DNA from: Thalassospira sp. UBA1131
GTDB taxonomy: Bacteria; Pseudomonadota; Alphaproteobacteria; Rhodospirillales; Thalassospiraceae
Assembly (NCBI RefSeq): GCF_002311515.1
Contig: NZ_DCAO01000093.1
Span: forward strand, 110,218 to 127,973
Direction: 5' to 3'
DNA length: 17,756 bases
Shown here piece after piece: positions 1 through 7,645 of the stretch. The notes under the pieces are model-generated. The model did not search any database. It saw only the letters and a list, made by a program, of their open reading frames with translations, and was not told the DNA's origin. Both the position numbers and the translations under genes were made by a program. Each line of letters begins with the position of its first letter. The first letter of the stretch is position 1.

Positions 1-135
1 GGCGACAGTCAGGGATTCTGGATCGAAATCGAAACCAGCATCGGTGAAAACGGCTTTGTGAATCTTGACGCACTGGTCCCGGGAAATGGTTCTGATGCCC
101 GCGATGCGTGGTGTGCTGAAAACAAATGCGACTGA
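1..135 (+). CDS. C-terminal fragment of a protein ending in an SH3-like domain (partial)
   Basis: Frame 1 is open from the window edge to a TGA at 133-135, giving 44 residues of a gene that begins outside the window. The visible part contains the pattern GFWIEIETSIGENGFVNLDAL. It has the spacing of the last strands of a bacterial SH3 domain: an aromatic, a short charged strand, a turn, then a G-[FW]-V strand and a leucine. A short acidic tail with two cysteines (AWCAENKCD) follows. Bacterial SH3 domains usually sit in periplasmic or cell-wall-associated proteins, but location cannot be judged without the N-terminus. The reading frame is secure because it ends exactly at a terminator hairpin. 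The domain call rests on few residues and could be wrong. Confidence 0.5.
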   Translation, partial: GDSQGFWIEIETSIGENGFVNLDALVPGNGSDARDAWCAENKCD

Positions 136-156
136 CCGGTTTCCCGATCAGTCGCA
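120..156 (-). terminator. Hairpin terminator between convergent genes
   Basis: TGCGACTGA (127-135) pairs perfectly with TCAGTCGCA (148-156) around a 12-nt loop. Read on the minus strand, the stem is followed by a T-rich run (TTTGTTTT), so it fits a Rho-independent terminator for pepD. The left arm includes the stop codon of the plus-strand gene; there is no T-run on that side. Confidence 0.7.
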
Positions 157-183
157 TCAACGTCATCAAATTCGATTAAGACC

Positions 184-1644
184 TTATCCCTTGGCCGGGA
201 TCGCCTTCAGCGCAGCCAGCAGATAATCCCAGAAGCGCGCAACGCTTGGCACATGAACACATTCATCCGGGCTGTGCGCGCGTTTGATGGTCGGACCGAA
301 CGATACCATGTCCCAGTGCGGGTATTTCGATCCCAGTACGCCGCATTCAAGACCGGCGTGAATGACGCGAATTTCCGGCTCCTTGCCAAACATGTCCTTG
401 TGAACCGCCTTCATCAGGTTGACCACTTCGCTGTTGGCATCGGGCTTCCAGCCCGGATAGGCATCGCCCCAGGCAACAGATGCGCCGATATTCTCAAATA
501 CCGCTGTTGCGACTTCACGCATGGCATCACGCGCAGAATTGATCGAGCTACGTGCTGACAGCGTCACCTTGGCTTTACCTTCGCCAAGCGTGACGATCGC
601 CAGATTGATCGAGGTTTCGACAACGCCTTCGACTGAGGTACTCATGGCCTGAACACCGTTCGGCGCACCGACACAGGCATTGTTGAACGCCTTGGAGTCT
701 TTTGCGCTCATTGCCTTCGCTGGAACTTCTGCATTGGTTGCGGCAATGGTAAATTTCGGTTCAATCGCGCCGATTTCATCTTTGATGTCGCTGGCAAAAG
801 CATTCAATGCTGCATCGAAATCAGAAACCTTGCCTTCCGGCAGAACGATGGTCGCAAACGACTCCCGCGGGATGGCGTTGCGGGCGGTCCCGGCATTGAT
901 TTTAACAATGCGCGCATCAAAATCACGGATCGCAGTACGCAGGAAACGTGCCATCAGTTTGTTGGCATTGCCAAGACCAAGGATGATGTCGATGCCGGAA
1001 TGGCCACCTTTCAAACCAGTCAATGCGATATCGCGGGCCACCTGCCCTGCCCCGACGGCTTCTTCGCTGTAATCATAGCTTGCGACCAGATCACCGCCGC
1101 CAGCACAGCCAACACAAAGCTCGTACTCGTCTTCGGTATCAAGGTTGAGAAGGATTTCACCCTTAAGGCGGCCGGGTTCCAGGTTCATCGCACCGGTCAG
1201 GCCGCGTTCTTCATCAACCGTGAACAGAAGTTCAAGCGGACCGTGTTCAAGACCGTCTTCGGTCATGAAACCCATCATTGCCGCCGCACCGATGCCGTTA
1301 TCGGCACCAAGGGTGGTATTATCGGCAGTAATCCATTCCCCATCCATCACCATGCGGATCGGGTCGGTGTCGAAATTGTGGGTCGATCCGGAATTGGCCT
1401 GGGTCACCATGTCTACATGGGACTGCAAGATCACCATTTTGCGGTCTTCAAAGCCAGCAGTCGCCGGAACGGACACAACAAGGTTGCCACCGCTGTCGCG
1501 GAAATGCGCAAGCCCCTTGTCATCGGCCATCTTTTCCAGAAGCTTCAGAACAGCTTCTTCTTTATTGGACGGACGCGGTGTATCGCAAAGTTTCTGGAAA
1601 TTGTCCCAGATTGCGACAGGCGCAATTTTACGGATCTCGTTCAC
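184..1644 (-). CDS. pepD: Cytosol non-specific dipeptidase / aminoacyl-histidine dipeptidase (M20C)
   Basis: PepD is a cytoplasmic di-zinc peptidase that hydrolyses dipeptides, including Xaa-His, for amino acid recycling. I place the start at the GTG at 1644, because AGGAG lies about seven bases upstream. This gives 486 residues, next to 485 for E. coli PepD; the longer frame beginning at 1683 adds an Arg-rich stretch with no counterpart. Metal and catalytic residues are visible: H76 and D78 (SHVDM), D115 (LGADNGIG), E145-E146 (VDEERG), D169 (LDTEDE) and a C-terminal RAHSPDE histidine. The first six are offset by a constant four from the E. coli positions as I remember them. Also present are the lid-domain motifs LKGGHSG and GLGNANKL. 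It is the last gene of a minus-strand group, 188 bp after the acetyltransferase, and is probably transcribed from its own promoter. The family call is very secure. Confidence 0.96.
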   Translation of the reverse strand: MNEIRKIAPVAIWDNFQKLCDTPRPSNKEEAVLKLLEKMADDKGLAHFRDSGGNLVVSVPATAGFEDRKMVILQSHVDMVTQANSGSTHNFDTDPIRMVMDGEWITADNTTLGADNGIGAAAMMGFMTEDGLEHGPLELLFTVDEERGLTGAMNLEPGRLKGEILLNLDTEDEYELCVGCAGGGDLVASYDYSEEAVGAGQVARDIALTGLKGGHSGIDIILGLGNANKLMARFLRTAIRDFDARIVKINAGTARNAIPRESFATIVLPEGKVSDFDAALNAFASDIKDEIGAIEPKFTIAATNAEVPAKAMSAKDSKAFNNACVGAPNGVQAMSTSVEGVVETSINLAIVTLGEGKAKVTLSARSSINSARDAMREVATAVFENIGASVAWGDAYPGWKPDANSEVVNLMKAVHKDMFGKEPEIRVIHAGLECGVLGSKYPHWDMVSFGPTIKRAHSPDECVHVPSVARFWDYLLAALKAIPAKG

Positions 1645-1790
1645 GGTGGCGCTCCTGGCAAATTTTCGTCTACGGGTTCTCACTTACCCAGACCTGTTGA
1701 TTACCTTATTGCCGCGCGAATTTAAAGCGTGCCAAGGACGTTTTCGACCACGCCACATACAAATTCGAAAAAAATGCATTCCGCGCGCAG

Positions 1791-1804
1791 TTTGCGCACG
1801 CAAA
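1791..1804. promoter_or_regulatory. Palindrome upstream of pepD, possible operator
   Basis: TTTGCG-CA-CGCAAA has perfect 6-bp arms in the gap between the acetyltransferase stop and the pepD start. It lies about 150 bp upstream of the pepD start codon. A similar 14-mer occurs before the cysteine synthase gene (5047-5060). No regulator can be named; the operator role is inference. Confidence 0.25.
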
Positions 1805-1832
1805 GAGGAAAAATGCGCAATATGATTTTAAG

Positions 1833-2342
1833 TTAGTCGACACCAACGACCTGACTGCGGCGCTGCAACAGCATGACATCGCGCCATTGTCCGGCCAACG
1901 GCCCATAGCCCATGCGCCCAAGTCCGCGCTTACGGCCGACGATCTCGAAGCCCAATGCCTTATGCAGGACAAGGCTTGCTTCATTTTCCGGAAAAATACC
2001 GGCCTCAAGCGACCAGATACCATTTTCCTCGCTGGCAGCAATCAAGGCTGAAAGCAGCGCTTTGCCAATACCCTTCCCGTGGTGATTGGGGTCAACATAG
2101 ACCGATATCTCGGCAATCCCGCGATAGACACAGCGATTTGAAACGCCAGATAACCCGGCCCAGCCAATGACAATGTCATTGTCGTCGCAGGCAACTAGCC
2201 GGCATTCCGGCAAATGCCCCTGATCCCAGTCTTCCCAGGTTCCCGGATTTTCCTGAAAAGTGGCATGGCCCGATTTGATGGCCTGCCCATAAATTTCAAC
2301 AACACGATCAGCATCAGAAACGGTCATGGAACGAACACGCAT
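1833..2342 (-). CDS. GNAT N-acetyltransferase, phosphinothricin/methionine-sulfone type
   Basis: This is an acetyl-CoA-dependent N-acetyltransferase of the PAT/MnaT (YncA) branch of the GNAT fold. Members acetylate the amino group of small amino acid analogues such as methionine sulfone or phosphinothricin. The ATG at 2342 is chosen because GAGG lies five bases upstream and the protein then starts at strand 1 (MRVRSMTVSDADRVVEIY). It has 169 residues, normal for the family. Visible landmarks are GHATFQE near the N-terminus, AEISVYVDPNHHGKGIG (strand 4 and the Q/R-x-x-G-x-G/A pyrophosphate loop), NEASLVLHKALGF (motif B) and the WRDVMLLQ ending. It lies 100 bp downstream of the GGDEF gene on the same strand, and co-transcription is possible. 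The true substrate is unknown. Confidence 0.88.
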   Translation of the reverse strand: MRVRSMTVSDADRVVEIYGQAIKSGHATFQENPGTWEDWDQGHLPECRLVACDDNDIVIGWAGLSGVSNRCVYRGIAEISVYVDPNHHGKGIGKALLSALIAASEENGIWSLEAGIFPENEASLVLHKALGFEIVGRKRGLGRMGYGPLAGQWRDVMLLQRRSQVVGVD

Positions 2343-2442
2343 TACGGCCTCGCACAGAAACTGCCACGCAACTACCAAACAGGTGCGGCATCGAATGTCA
2401 GGAAAACATTATGGAAGGCGATGATAATCGATGATCCCGTGA

Positions 2443-4074
2443 TCAGCTATCTTGTTCTTGCCCGGCGAAGCGAAAGACAAGTTGATCACGTCCGGCATCC
2501 TTGGCAGCGTACATTGCTTCGTCTGCGATCTTCATTGCTTCTGATAGTTCGATGAATTTTTGCCGGCCCTCGCCGCCAACGGTTGCGCCAAAGCTGGCCG
2601 TGACATTGACATACTCCGTACCGGACTTGTCGATTGGCACCCTGATTTCACGGATCATGTTCGACAAACGCTCGCCAATGCGTTTGGTGACCGCCGCAGT
2701 CGCAGATGGCAGCAACACTGCAAATTCCTCACCACCCAAACGAACGACAAGATCGTCGTCACGCAACGCCTGACGCAAGGTATCGGCAACCCTCTCAAGA
2801 ACCCGGTCGCCCACCGCATGCCCATGGGTATCATTCACATCCTTAAAGTAATCAAGATCAAGAACGATCAACCCGAACAGCCAGCTTTTATCCTTGAGAT
2901 GACGAATTTCCCGCAATCTGCTGACCGCACTTTCAAAACCGCGACGGTTAAGCGCACGGGTCAACGCATCGGTTGACGCCAAGGTATCCAGCATCTGCTC
3001 CTTGCGCTTGTGATCGGTAATATCAGTCGCCGACACCATGACACCGCCATCATCCATCATGTTCATGCGGATGTCGGCCAGACGGCCCGATGGTGTTTGC
3101 ATTTCGTCGATATTGGCATGGCCATGCCCGTTTCGCATCATCTCGGCACAACATTCATGCAGTGCCGAAATATCAAAGACCGGCTCGGAGCCATCCGTTG
3201 TTTCTCCGCCGAAAAGACGCGAAAACTCGTGATTGAAATGAATAACCTCAAGCTTGTCATCAAGCATCGCGACAGCCGACGGCACCATCCGGATGACTTC
3301 GGTAACCGCCTGTTCAAGGCTTGCTTTGGCCCGAACAAGTTGCTGATGCATTTCGACTTCGTCGCGAACGTCATGGGCAGTCGTCAGGATCGCAGGCTTG
3401 CCGTCATACCAAAGAATGCGTTCATCTGTCAGATCACGCCAGACCGAACTGCCATCATCGAGAATATCGCGCACACGGTGCCGGTCGCCACGTCGTTCGC
3501 CGCTTAGAATTGCCGCGACATGGCGAATTGCGCGCGGACGGTTTTCATCGGGGATAAAGCGAAGAATATTCGGATTTTCCATAAAGGCACTGACGTCCTT
3601 TGCCCCCATCAGGCGGGCAAAGCTCTCATTAACGTACAATGCAGTCATGTGGCGATGGACCATGACACCAATAAAAGACCGACCCAGCATATGGTCGACC
3701 TGCATCGCAGTCGTACCATTATCAATCATCTGTGCTGTGGTAAGGACCGCATTACCGCCTTCCCATTCGACGGTCTCGTCACTGATTTCCATCCAGACCG
3801 GCGTTCCATCCGTCCGGATGTTGTAGACTTTCTTCCAGCCGTGGAAACCGCTGCTTTTCTGGAAACTGTTGGAAAGCTTGTCCGCCTCGTGATGGAAACT
3901 TGGCGGGATATACTGACGCATGTCAGGGTCGCTCATAAAGTCCGAGACATCGCGACGGCCCAGCATTTTCGCATAGGCATCGTTGACATACACAGCTTCG
4001 AGATCCTTGTGTACAACAACGCCTACGCGTGACCGCCCATACAGACGTGCGATTTCTGTTGGTTCGAACCGCAT
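2443..4074 (-). CDS. PAS-PAS-PAS-GGDEF diguanylate cyclase
   Basis: A soluble c-di-GMP synthase with 543 residues and no membrane segments. The start is the ATG at 4074 with AGGA five bases upstream; the TTG one codon earlier is less likely. Three PAS-like sensor domains precede the catalytic domain: roughly residues 8-115, 128-240 and 262-360. The first two look like a tandem duplicate, sharing GRS..GV.VH, YVN, DVS.FM..P and IP. A heptad-like stretch (VRAKASLEQAVTEVI) links PAS2 and PAS3. The GGDEF domain starts at DALTRALNRRGFE; the A-site is GGEEF at 447-451, and an RxxD allosteric I-site (RDDD) lies exactly five residues before it. The enzyme should therefore be active and product-inhibited. 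No EAL domain is present. The signal sensed is unknown; cofactor-binding residues could not be identified. Its start faces the Nudix gene across a 278-bp AT-rich gap. Confidence 0.94.
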   Translation of the reverse strand: MRFEPTEIARLYGRSRVGVVVHKDLEAVYVNDAYAKMLGRRDVSDFMSDPDMRQYIPPSFHHEADKLSNSFQKSSGFHGWKKVYNIRTDGTPVWMEISDETVEWEGGNAVLTTAQMIDNGTTAMQVDHMLGRSFIGVMVHRHMTALYVNESFARLMGAKDVSAFMENPNILRFIPDENRPRAIRHVAAILSGERRGDRHRVRDILDDGSSVWRDLTDERILWYDGKPAILTTAHDVRDEVEMHQQLVRAKASLEQAVTEVIRMVPSAVAMLDDKLEVIHFNHEFSRLFGGETTDGSEPVFDISALHECCAEMMRNGHGHANIDEMQTPSGRLADIRMNMMDDGGVMVSATDITDHKRKEQMLDTLASTDALTRALNRRGFESAVSRLREIRHLKDKSWLFGLIVLDLDYFKDVNDTHGHAVGDRVLERVADTLRQALRDDDLVVRLGGEEFAVLLPSATAAVTKRIGERLSNMIREIRVPIDKSGTEYVNVTASFGATVGGEGRQKFIELSEAMKIADEAMYAAKDAGRDQLVFRFAGQEQDS

Positions 4075-4162
4075 CAACGTCCTGTATCCCCCGACACATC
4101 TAAACCCTGAATGAAAGCACAGTTATCTAAGACTTGTTTCTCTGCGCACCATATTCGAAAGA

Positions 4163-4182
4163 TTACATCAGTTTTGATGCAA
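4163..4182. promoter_or_regulatory. Operator-like palindrome between the GGDEF and Nudix genes
   Basis: CATCA-GTTT-TGATG, flanked by further pairing TT and AA (TTACATCAGTTTTGATGCAA), lies in the AT-rich gap from 4075 to 4352 between divergent genes. It is about 90 bp upstream of the GGDEF start. The rest of the gap shows no convincing gene; an 81-codon plus-strand frame there has no recognisable protein features. Confidence 0.25.
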
Positions 4183-4352
4183 TTGAAACCGACGGATGCC
4201 ACCCTCGCCCCGGCAAATATGGTCACGACGAGAAACATCATGCTATCAAATAACAGCAGATCAGCCCGAATATATAAGAACTACAAAATATTAAGAGCAA
4301 CGATAAATCAACTGAATAGATCGACAATGGCACATTTTCCGGGAGAAACACC

Positions 4353-4973
4353 GTGACAGAAATGAAATTTAAAATAATTGCCAAAAATCGAAGCTGGGAC
4401 GGTTACTGCAAGATTGATGTCTATCAGTTGCAACATGACCGATTTGATGGTGGTCAAAGCCCTGTCTTGCAACGCGAAGTCCTGGAACGCGGCCATGCTG
4501 TTGCCGTCCTGCCCTATGACCCGGTCCGCGATGAAGTTGTACTGATTGAACAATTCCGCCCCGGCGCGATTTCTGTCAACGACAGCGATCCAAAAATGCC
4601 GATCTGGCTGACCGAAATCGTTGCAGGCATCATAGAAGACGGCGAAACGGCCGAAGATGTTGCACGCCGTGAAACGTTTGAAGAAGCCGGATGCGAACTT
4701 ATCGGATCGCCCGAACTGATTTCGCATTATTACGTAACACCGGGCTGTTCGACTGAAACGGTCCATCTCTTTTACGGCCAGGTCGATACCACCAATGTTG
4801 GCGGGCTGCATGGCGTCGCCGAGGAAGGTGAAGATATCCGCGTCTTCACAGTATCGGCCGAAGAATGCTTTGCCATGTTGCAGAATGGACAACTCTGCAA
4901 TGCAATGACGACCATCGCCGTTCAGTGGCTGATGCTAAACCGCGACCGACTTCGGCAGAATTCAGAGGCTTGA
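4353..4973 (+). CDS. nudF: ADP-ribose pyrophosphatase, NudF-type Nudix hydrolase
   Basis: This enzyme hydrolyses ADP-ribose to AMP and ribose 5-phosphate, clearing a reactive NAD breakdown product. It is cytoplasmic and Mg-dependent. The GTG at 4353 is chosen because GGGAG lies seven bases upstream; the in-frame ATG three codons later would be too far from it. The protein has 206 residues, close to the 209 of E. coli NudF. The full Nudix box is present at 92-114 (G-x5-E98-x7-R106-E107-x-x-E110-E111-x-G113). NudF-type features include an N-terminal beta-strand half, VVLIEQFRPGA just before the box, and SPELISHYYVTPGCSTETVHLFYG after it. A 138-bp gap separates it from the downstream cysteine synthase. 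Substrate assignment is by family resemblance. Confidence 0.9.
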   Translation: MTEMKFKIIAKNRSWDGYCKIDVYQLQHDRFDGGQSPVLQREVLERGHAVAVLPYDPVRDEVVLIEQFRPGAISVNDSDPKMPIWLTEIVAGIIEDGETAEDVARRETFEEAGCELIGSPELISHYYVTPGCSTETVHLFYGQVDTTNVGGLHGVAEEGEDIRVFTVSAEECFAMLQNGQLCNAMTTIAVQWLMLNRDRLRQNSEA

Positions 4974-5041
4974 GGATGCCGAAGTGATTAATCAGAAAAA
5001 CAGTAATCACACAAACTTTACGTTATATTTTTTAATCTGCC

Positions 5042-5070
5042 TTGACTTTTGTGTGCAAAAAGACCAATCA
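5042..5070 (+). promoter_or_regulatory. Weak promoter candidate with embedded palindrome upstream of the cysteine synthase
   Basis: TTGACT (5042-5047) is a good -35 element, but the best partner 17 bp later is the poor CAATCA (5065-5070). Inside the spacer lies TTTTG-TGTG-CAAAA (5047-5060), a perfect 5-bp-arm palindrome resembling the one upstream of pepD. A second inverted repeat, GTGATTA/TAATCAC (4984-5010), lies further upstream and has no T-run directly after it. Confidence 0.3.
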
Positions 5071-5111
5071 ACTATCAAACACATTTGAAATCACCATGTT
5101 TGGAGTCTGTC

Positions 5112-6110
5112 ATGGACATTCGCAATGGCACCATCGAAGCCATTGGCCGCACCCCGCTTGTGAAGCTTAAAAAGGTTTCCGAGCTGACGGGCTGCACCAT
5201 TCTTGGCAAGGCGGAATACGCAAACCCGGGCGGGTCGGTCAAGGACCGTGCTGCCCTTGCCATCATTCGCGACGCCGAGGCGCGCGGTCTTCTGAAACCG
5301 GGCGGCGTCATCGTCGAAGGTACGGCTGGCAACACCGGCATCGGTCTTGCCGTTGTCGGCAATGCGCTGGGCTATCGCACCGTGATCGTCATCCCGGAAA
5401 CCCAAAGCCAGGAAAAGAAAGACCTGCTGCGGCTTCTCGGTGCGGATCTGCGCGAAGTTCCGGCTGTCCCCTATCGCGATCAGAACAACTATGTGCATGT
5501 TTCGCGCCGTTTGGCCGAAGAACTCGCACAGTCCGAACCGAATGGCGCAATCTGGGCAAACCAGTTTGACAACGTCGCCAACCGTCAGGGTCACATCGAC
5601 ACCACCGCCCCGGAAATCTGGGAACAAACCGACGGCAAGGTGGATGGCTTTATCTGTGCGGTTGGTACCGGCGGCACACTTGCCGGTGTTTCGATGGCGC
5701 TTAAGGATCGCAACAAAAACATCCAGATCGGCCTTGCCGATCCGATGGGTGCGGCCCTTTACAGCCACTACAAATTCGGTGAACTGAAATCCGAAGGCAG
5801 CTCGATCTCAGAGGGGATCGGTCAGGGTCGTATTACTGCCAACCTTGAAGGTGTTGAGATCAATCACCCGTTCCAGATCTCGGACGAGGAAATGCTGCCG
5901 ATCGTCTTTGACCTGCTCAAGGAAGAAGGTCTGTGCATGGGTGGCTCGACCGGTATCAACGTCGCCGGTGCCGTACGCCTCGCCCGTGAACTCGGTCCGG
6001 GCAAAACCATTGTCACCATTCTTTGTGACCTTGGCACCCGCTATCAGAGCAAGCTTTGGAACCCGGCCTTCCTTAAGGAAAAAGGCCTTCCAACGCCTAA
6101 TTGGCTCTAG
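5112..6110 (+). CDS. cysK: PLP-dependent cysteine synthase (CysK/CBS superfamily)
   Basis: The protein belongs to fold-type II PLP enzymes that make cysteine from O-acetylserine and sulfide. The ATG at 5112 is used because GGAG lies six bases upstream and the protein then begins at MDIRNGTIEAIGRTPLVKL, the family N-terminus; a frame starting 21 codons earlier is open but has no support. It has 332 residues. K44 in NPGGSVKDR is the Schiff-base lysine, N74 lies in the TAGNTG loop and GTGGT (185-189) is the phosphate-binding loop. Two points differ from E. coli CysK: the substrate loop reads TAGNT instead of TSGNT, and the segments SEGIGQG and GGSTG look closer to cystathionine beta-synthase or to the divergent fungal cysteine synthase 2 group. 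It has no CBS regulatory domains and no haem domain. Cysteine synthase activity is likely, but beta-synthase activity is not excluded. A strong terminator follows. Confidence 0.88.
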   Translation: MDIRNGTIEAIGRTPLVKLKKVSELTGCTILGKAEYANPGGSVKDRAALAIIRDAEARGLLKPGGVIVEGTAGNTGIGLAVVGNALGYRTVIVIPETQSQEKKDLLRLLGADLREVPAVPYRDQNNYVHVSRRLAEELAQSEPNGAIWANQFDNVANRQGHIDTTAPEIWEQTDGKVDGFICAVGTGGTLAGVSMALKDRNKNIQIGLADPMGAALYSHYKFGELKSEGSSISEGIGQGRITANLEGVEINHPFQISDEEMLPIVFDLLKEEGLCMGGSTGINVAGAVRLARELGPGKTIVTILCDLGTRYQSKLWNPAFLKEKGLPTPNWL

Positions 6111-6137
6111 GCCCGACACAAAGCCATCCAAAAAGAT

Positions 6138-6173
6138 AAAACCCCCGTCCATCATGGCGGGGGTTTTTGTTTT
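6138..6173. terminator. Bidirectional intrinsic terminator between cysK and the MFS gene
   Basis: AAAACCCCCG (6138-6147) pairs with CGGGGGTTTT (6158-6167), a 10-bp stem with a 10-nt loop. The plus strand continues TTTTTGTTTT and the minus strand TTTTATCTTTTT. It serves both convergent genes. Confidence 0.9.
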
Positions 6174-6175
6174 GA

Positions 6176-7534
6176 TCAGGCCGTTCTGGCAACCCGGGTT
6201 TGTGACTGACGCACAACCTTTGCCGCGCGCCCCCAAAGGTAAAGCCCGCATAACAGTGCGCAAAGCAACAGAGATCCGGCAAAGCCCGCAACCGCGTTCC
6301 ATCCGCCCTGATCCCAGAACCAGCCACCCACCGATCCCATGATGCTTGATCCCAAATAATAGGCCAGAAGATACAGTGACGACGCATGCCCCTTGGCCGT
6401 TTCGGCAAGCCGCCCGACCCAGCCACTGGCAATCGAATGGGCAACGAAAAAGCCACTGGTCAGGATGACAATCCCGCCAATGATCACCGACAGGCTGTCA
6501 GAGACGGTCAGTCCGACACCGAGGGCCGCCAACAACAGCCCCACCACCAGGACCGGGCCACGTCCGATCTTGTCAGACAACGCACCGGCAATCGATGAGG
6601 TCACCGACCCGCACAGATAGACCACAAAGATCAAGCCAATCTGACTTTGCGACAGGCCATAGGGCGCATCCGAAAGACGGAAACCGACATAGTTAAACAC
6701 CGTCACGAAGCAGCCCATGGCAAAGGCACCGATCAGGAACACGAACGGCAAGCCCGCATGTTTGAGATGCCCGCCCCAGGCGCGCAGGTGATAGCCCACC
6801 TGAAAACCGGGACGCCGGACAAAGTTCCGGGATGCCGGCAACAGAACGGCAAACCCAAGGGCCGCGACAAGGCCCAAGGCCCCCATCGCGCCAAGGGCAA
6901 TGTGCCAGCCGAAAAGATCGGTCAGGAAACCGATCACGACACGGCCACTCAGGCCCCCGATCGCCGTCCCGCTGATATAGATGCCCATCGCCATCCCAAG
7001 GCCCTTGGGATCTATTTCCTCGGCCAAATAAGCCATGGCAACGGCCGGAACCCCGCCCAGCATCAGGCCTTCCAGTGCACGCACAACAAGAAAGGCGTGC
7101 CAGTCGGACAGAAATGGCGCGATCAGGTTCAAAACAGATGCCACGCAGATAGAAATCAGCATCAGCTGCTTGCGCCCGACGGCCTCGGACACCGCACCGG
7201 CCAACAAAATGGCAAAGGCCAGAAACCCGGTGGTCAACGAGAGTGCAAGCGAGCTTTCAGCTGGCCCAACCACAAAGTGGCTTGCAAGTTCCGGCAACAG
7301 TGGCTGCACACAGTAAATCAGCGAAAAGGTCGCGTATCCGGCCAAAAACAGTGCAATGCTGATACGGCGAAATGCGGCCGATCCCGGTTTAATCCACACC
7401 GGATCGGCAGAGGCATTTGCGTTGGTGGACGCGAGCGGGCTTTGCGAACGTATGGGAGGCGTTGCATCAGATGACGCCGTATCAGCAGCACTATCAGAAT
7501 GTTGTTCTGGGTCAGTGTCCCGGGAAACAGACAT
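6176..7534 (-). CDS. MFS efflux transporter, YnfM-like
   Basis: A 12-helix inner-membrane major facilitator of the drug/sugar-efflux type, resembling E. coli YnfM over its whole length. Shared stretches include LIYCVQPLLP in helix 1, MGIYISGTAIGGLSGR in helix 5, FFVAHSIASGW and KGHASSLYLLAYYLGSS. Motif A occurs in both halves: GAVSEAVGRKQ (113-123) and GALSDKIGRGP. The start is the ATG at 7534 with AGAGG six bases upstream. The 452 residues exceed YnfM because of a hydrophilic N-terminal tail of about 50 residues rich in Ser, Ala and Asp. It is transcribed divergently from a LysR gene, the same arrangement as ynfM/ynfL in E. coli, so it is probably controlled by that regulator and by an effector related to the exported compound. 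The substrate is unknown. Confidence 0.93.
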   Translation of the reverse strand: MSVSRDTDPEQHSDSAADTASSDATPPIRSQSPLASTNANASADPVWIKPGSAAFRRISIALFLAGYATFSLIYCVQPLLPELASHFVVGPAESSLALSLTTGFLAFAILLAGAVSEAVGRKQLMLISICVASVLNLIAPFLSDWHAFLVVRALEGLMLGGVPAVAMAYLAEEIDPKGLGMAMGIYISGTAIGGLSGRVVIGFLTDLFGWHIALGAMGALGLVAALGFAVLLPASRNFVRRPGFQVGYHLRAWGGHLKHAGLPFVFLIGAFAMGCFVTVFNYVGFRLSDAPYGLSQSQIGLIFVVYLCGSVTSSIAGALSDKIGRGPVLVVGLLLAALGVGLTVSDSLSVIIGGIVILTSGFFVAHSIASGWVGRLAETAKGHASSLYLLAYYLGSSIMGSVGGWFWDQGGWNAVAGFAGSLLLCALLCGLYLWGRAAKVVRQSQTRVARTA

Positions 7535-7573
7535 TTGCGACCTCTTTTGGAATGGTTCGTGGGGTGACGCTTA

Positions 7574-7610
7574 TGATTGCACTATCGCGCCTATCCGTCC
7601 AATATATGGA
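7574..7610. promoter_or_regulatory. Overlapping divergent promoter and operator candidate, MFS/LysR gap
   Basis: TCCA-ATATA-TGGA (7598-7610) is a short palindrome in the 111-bp gap. It overlaps the -10 of a LysR promoter candidate (TTGCAC 7577-7582, 17 bp, CAATAT 7600-7605). It also overlaps the -35 (TTGGAC) of a minus-strand candidate for the MFS gene. Both -10 elements match the consensus poorly. The layout is typical of LysR-type autoregulated divergent promoters, but the exact sites are inference. Confidence 0.3.
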
Positions 7611-7645
7611 AGTGTCGTTTTTGATATATTTTGGATATACCATCA

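Noticed and set aside
4111..4356. 81-codon plus-strand frame before the Nudix gene
   Set aside because: Low-complexity AT-rich sequence without family features; it overlaps the Nudix start and looks like non-coding regulatory DNA.
6647..7474. 275-codon plus-strand frame opposite the MFS gene
   Set aside because: Composition is highly polar and repetitive in Gln, Lys, His and Gly, as expected for the complement of hydrophobic codons; no ribosome binding site.
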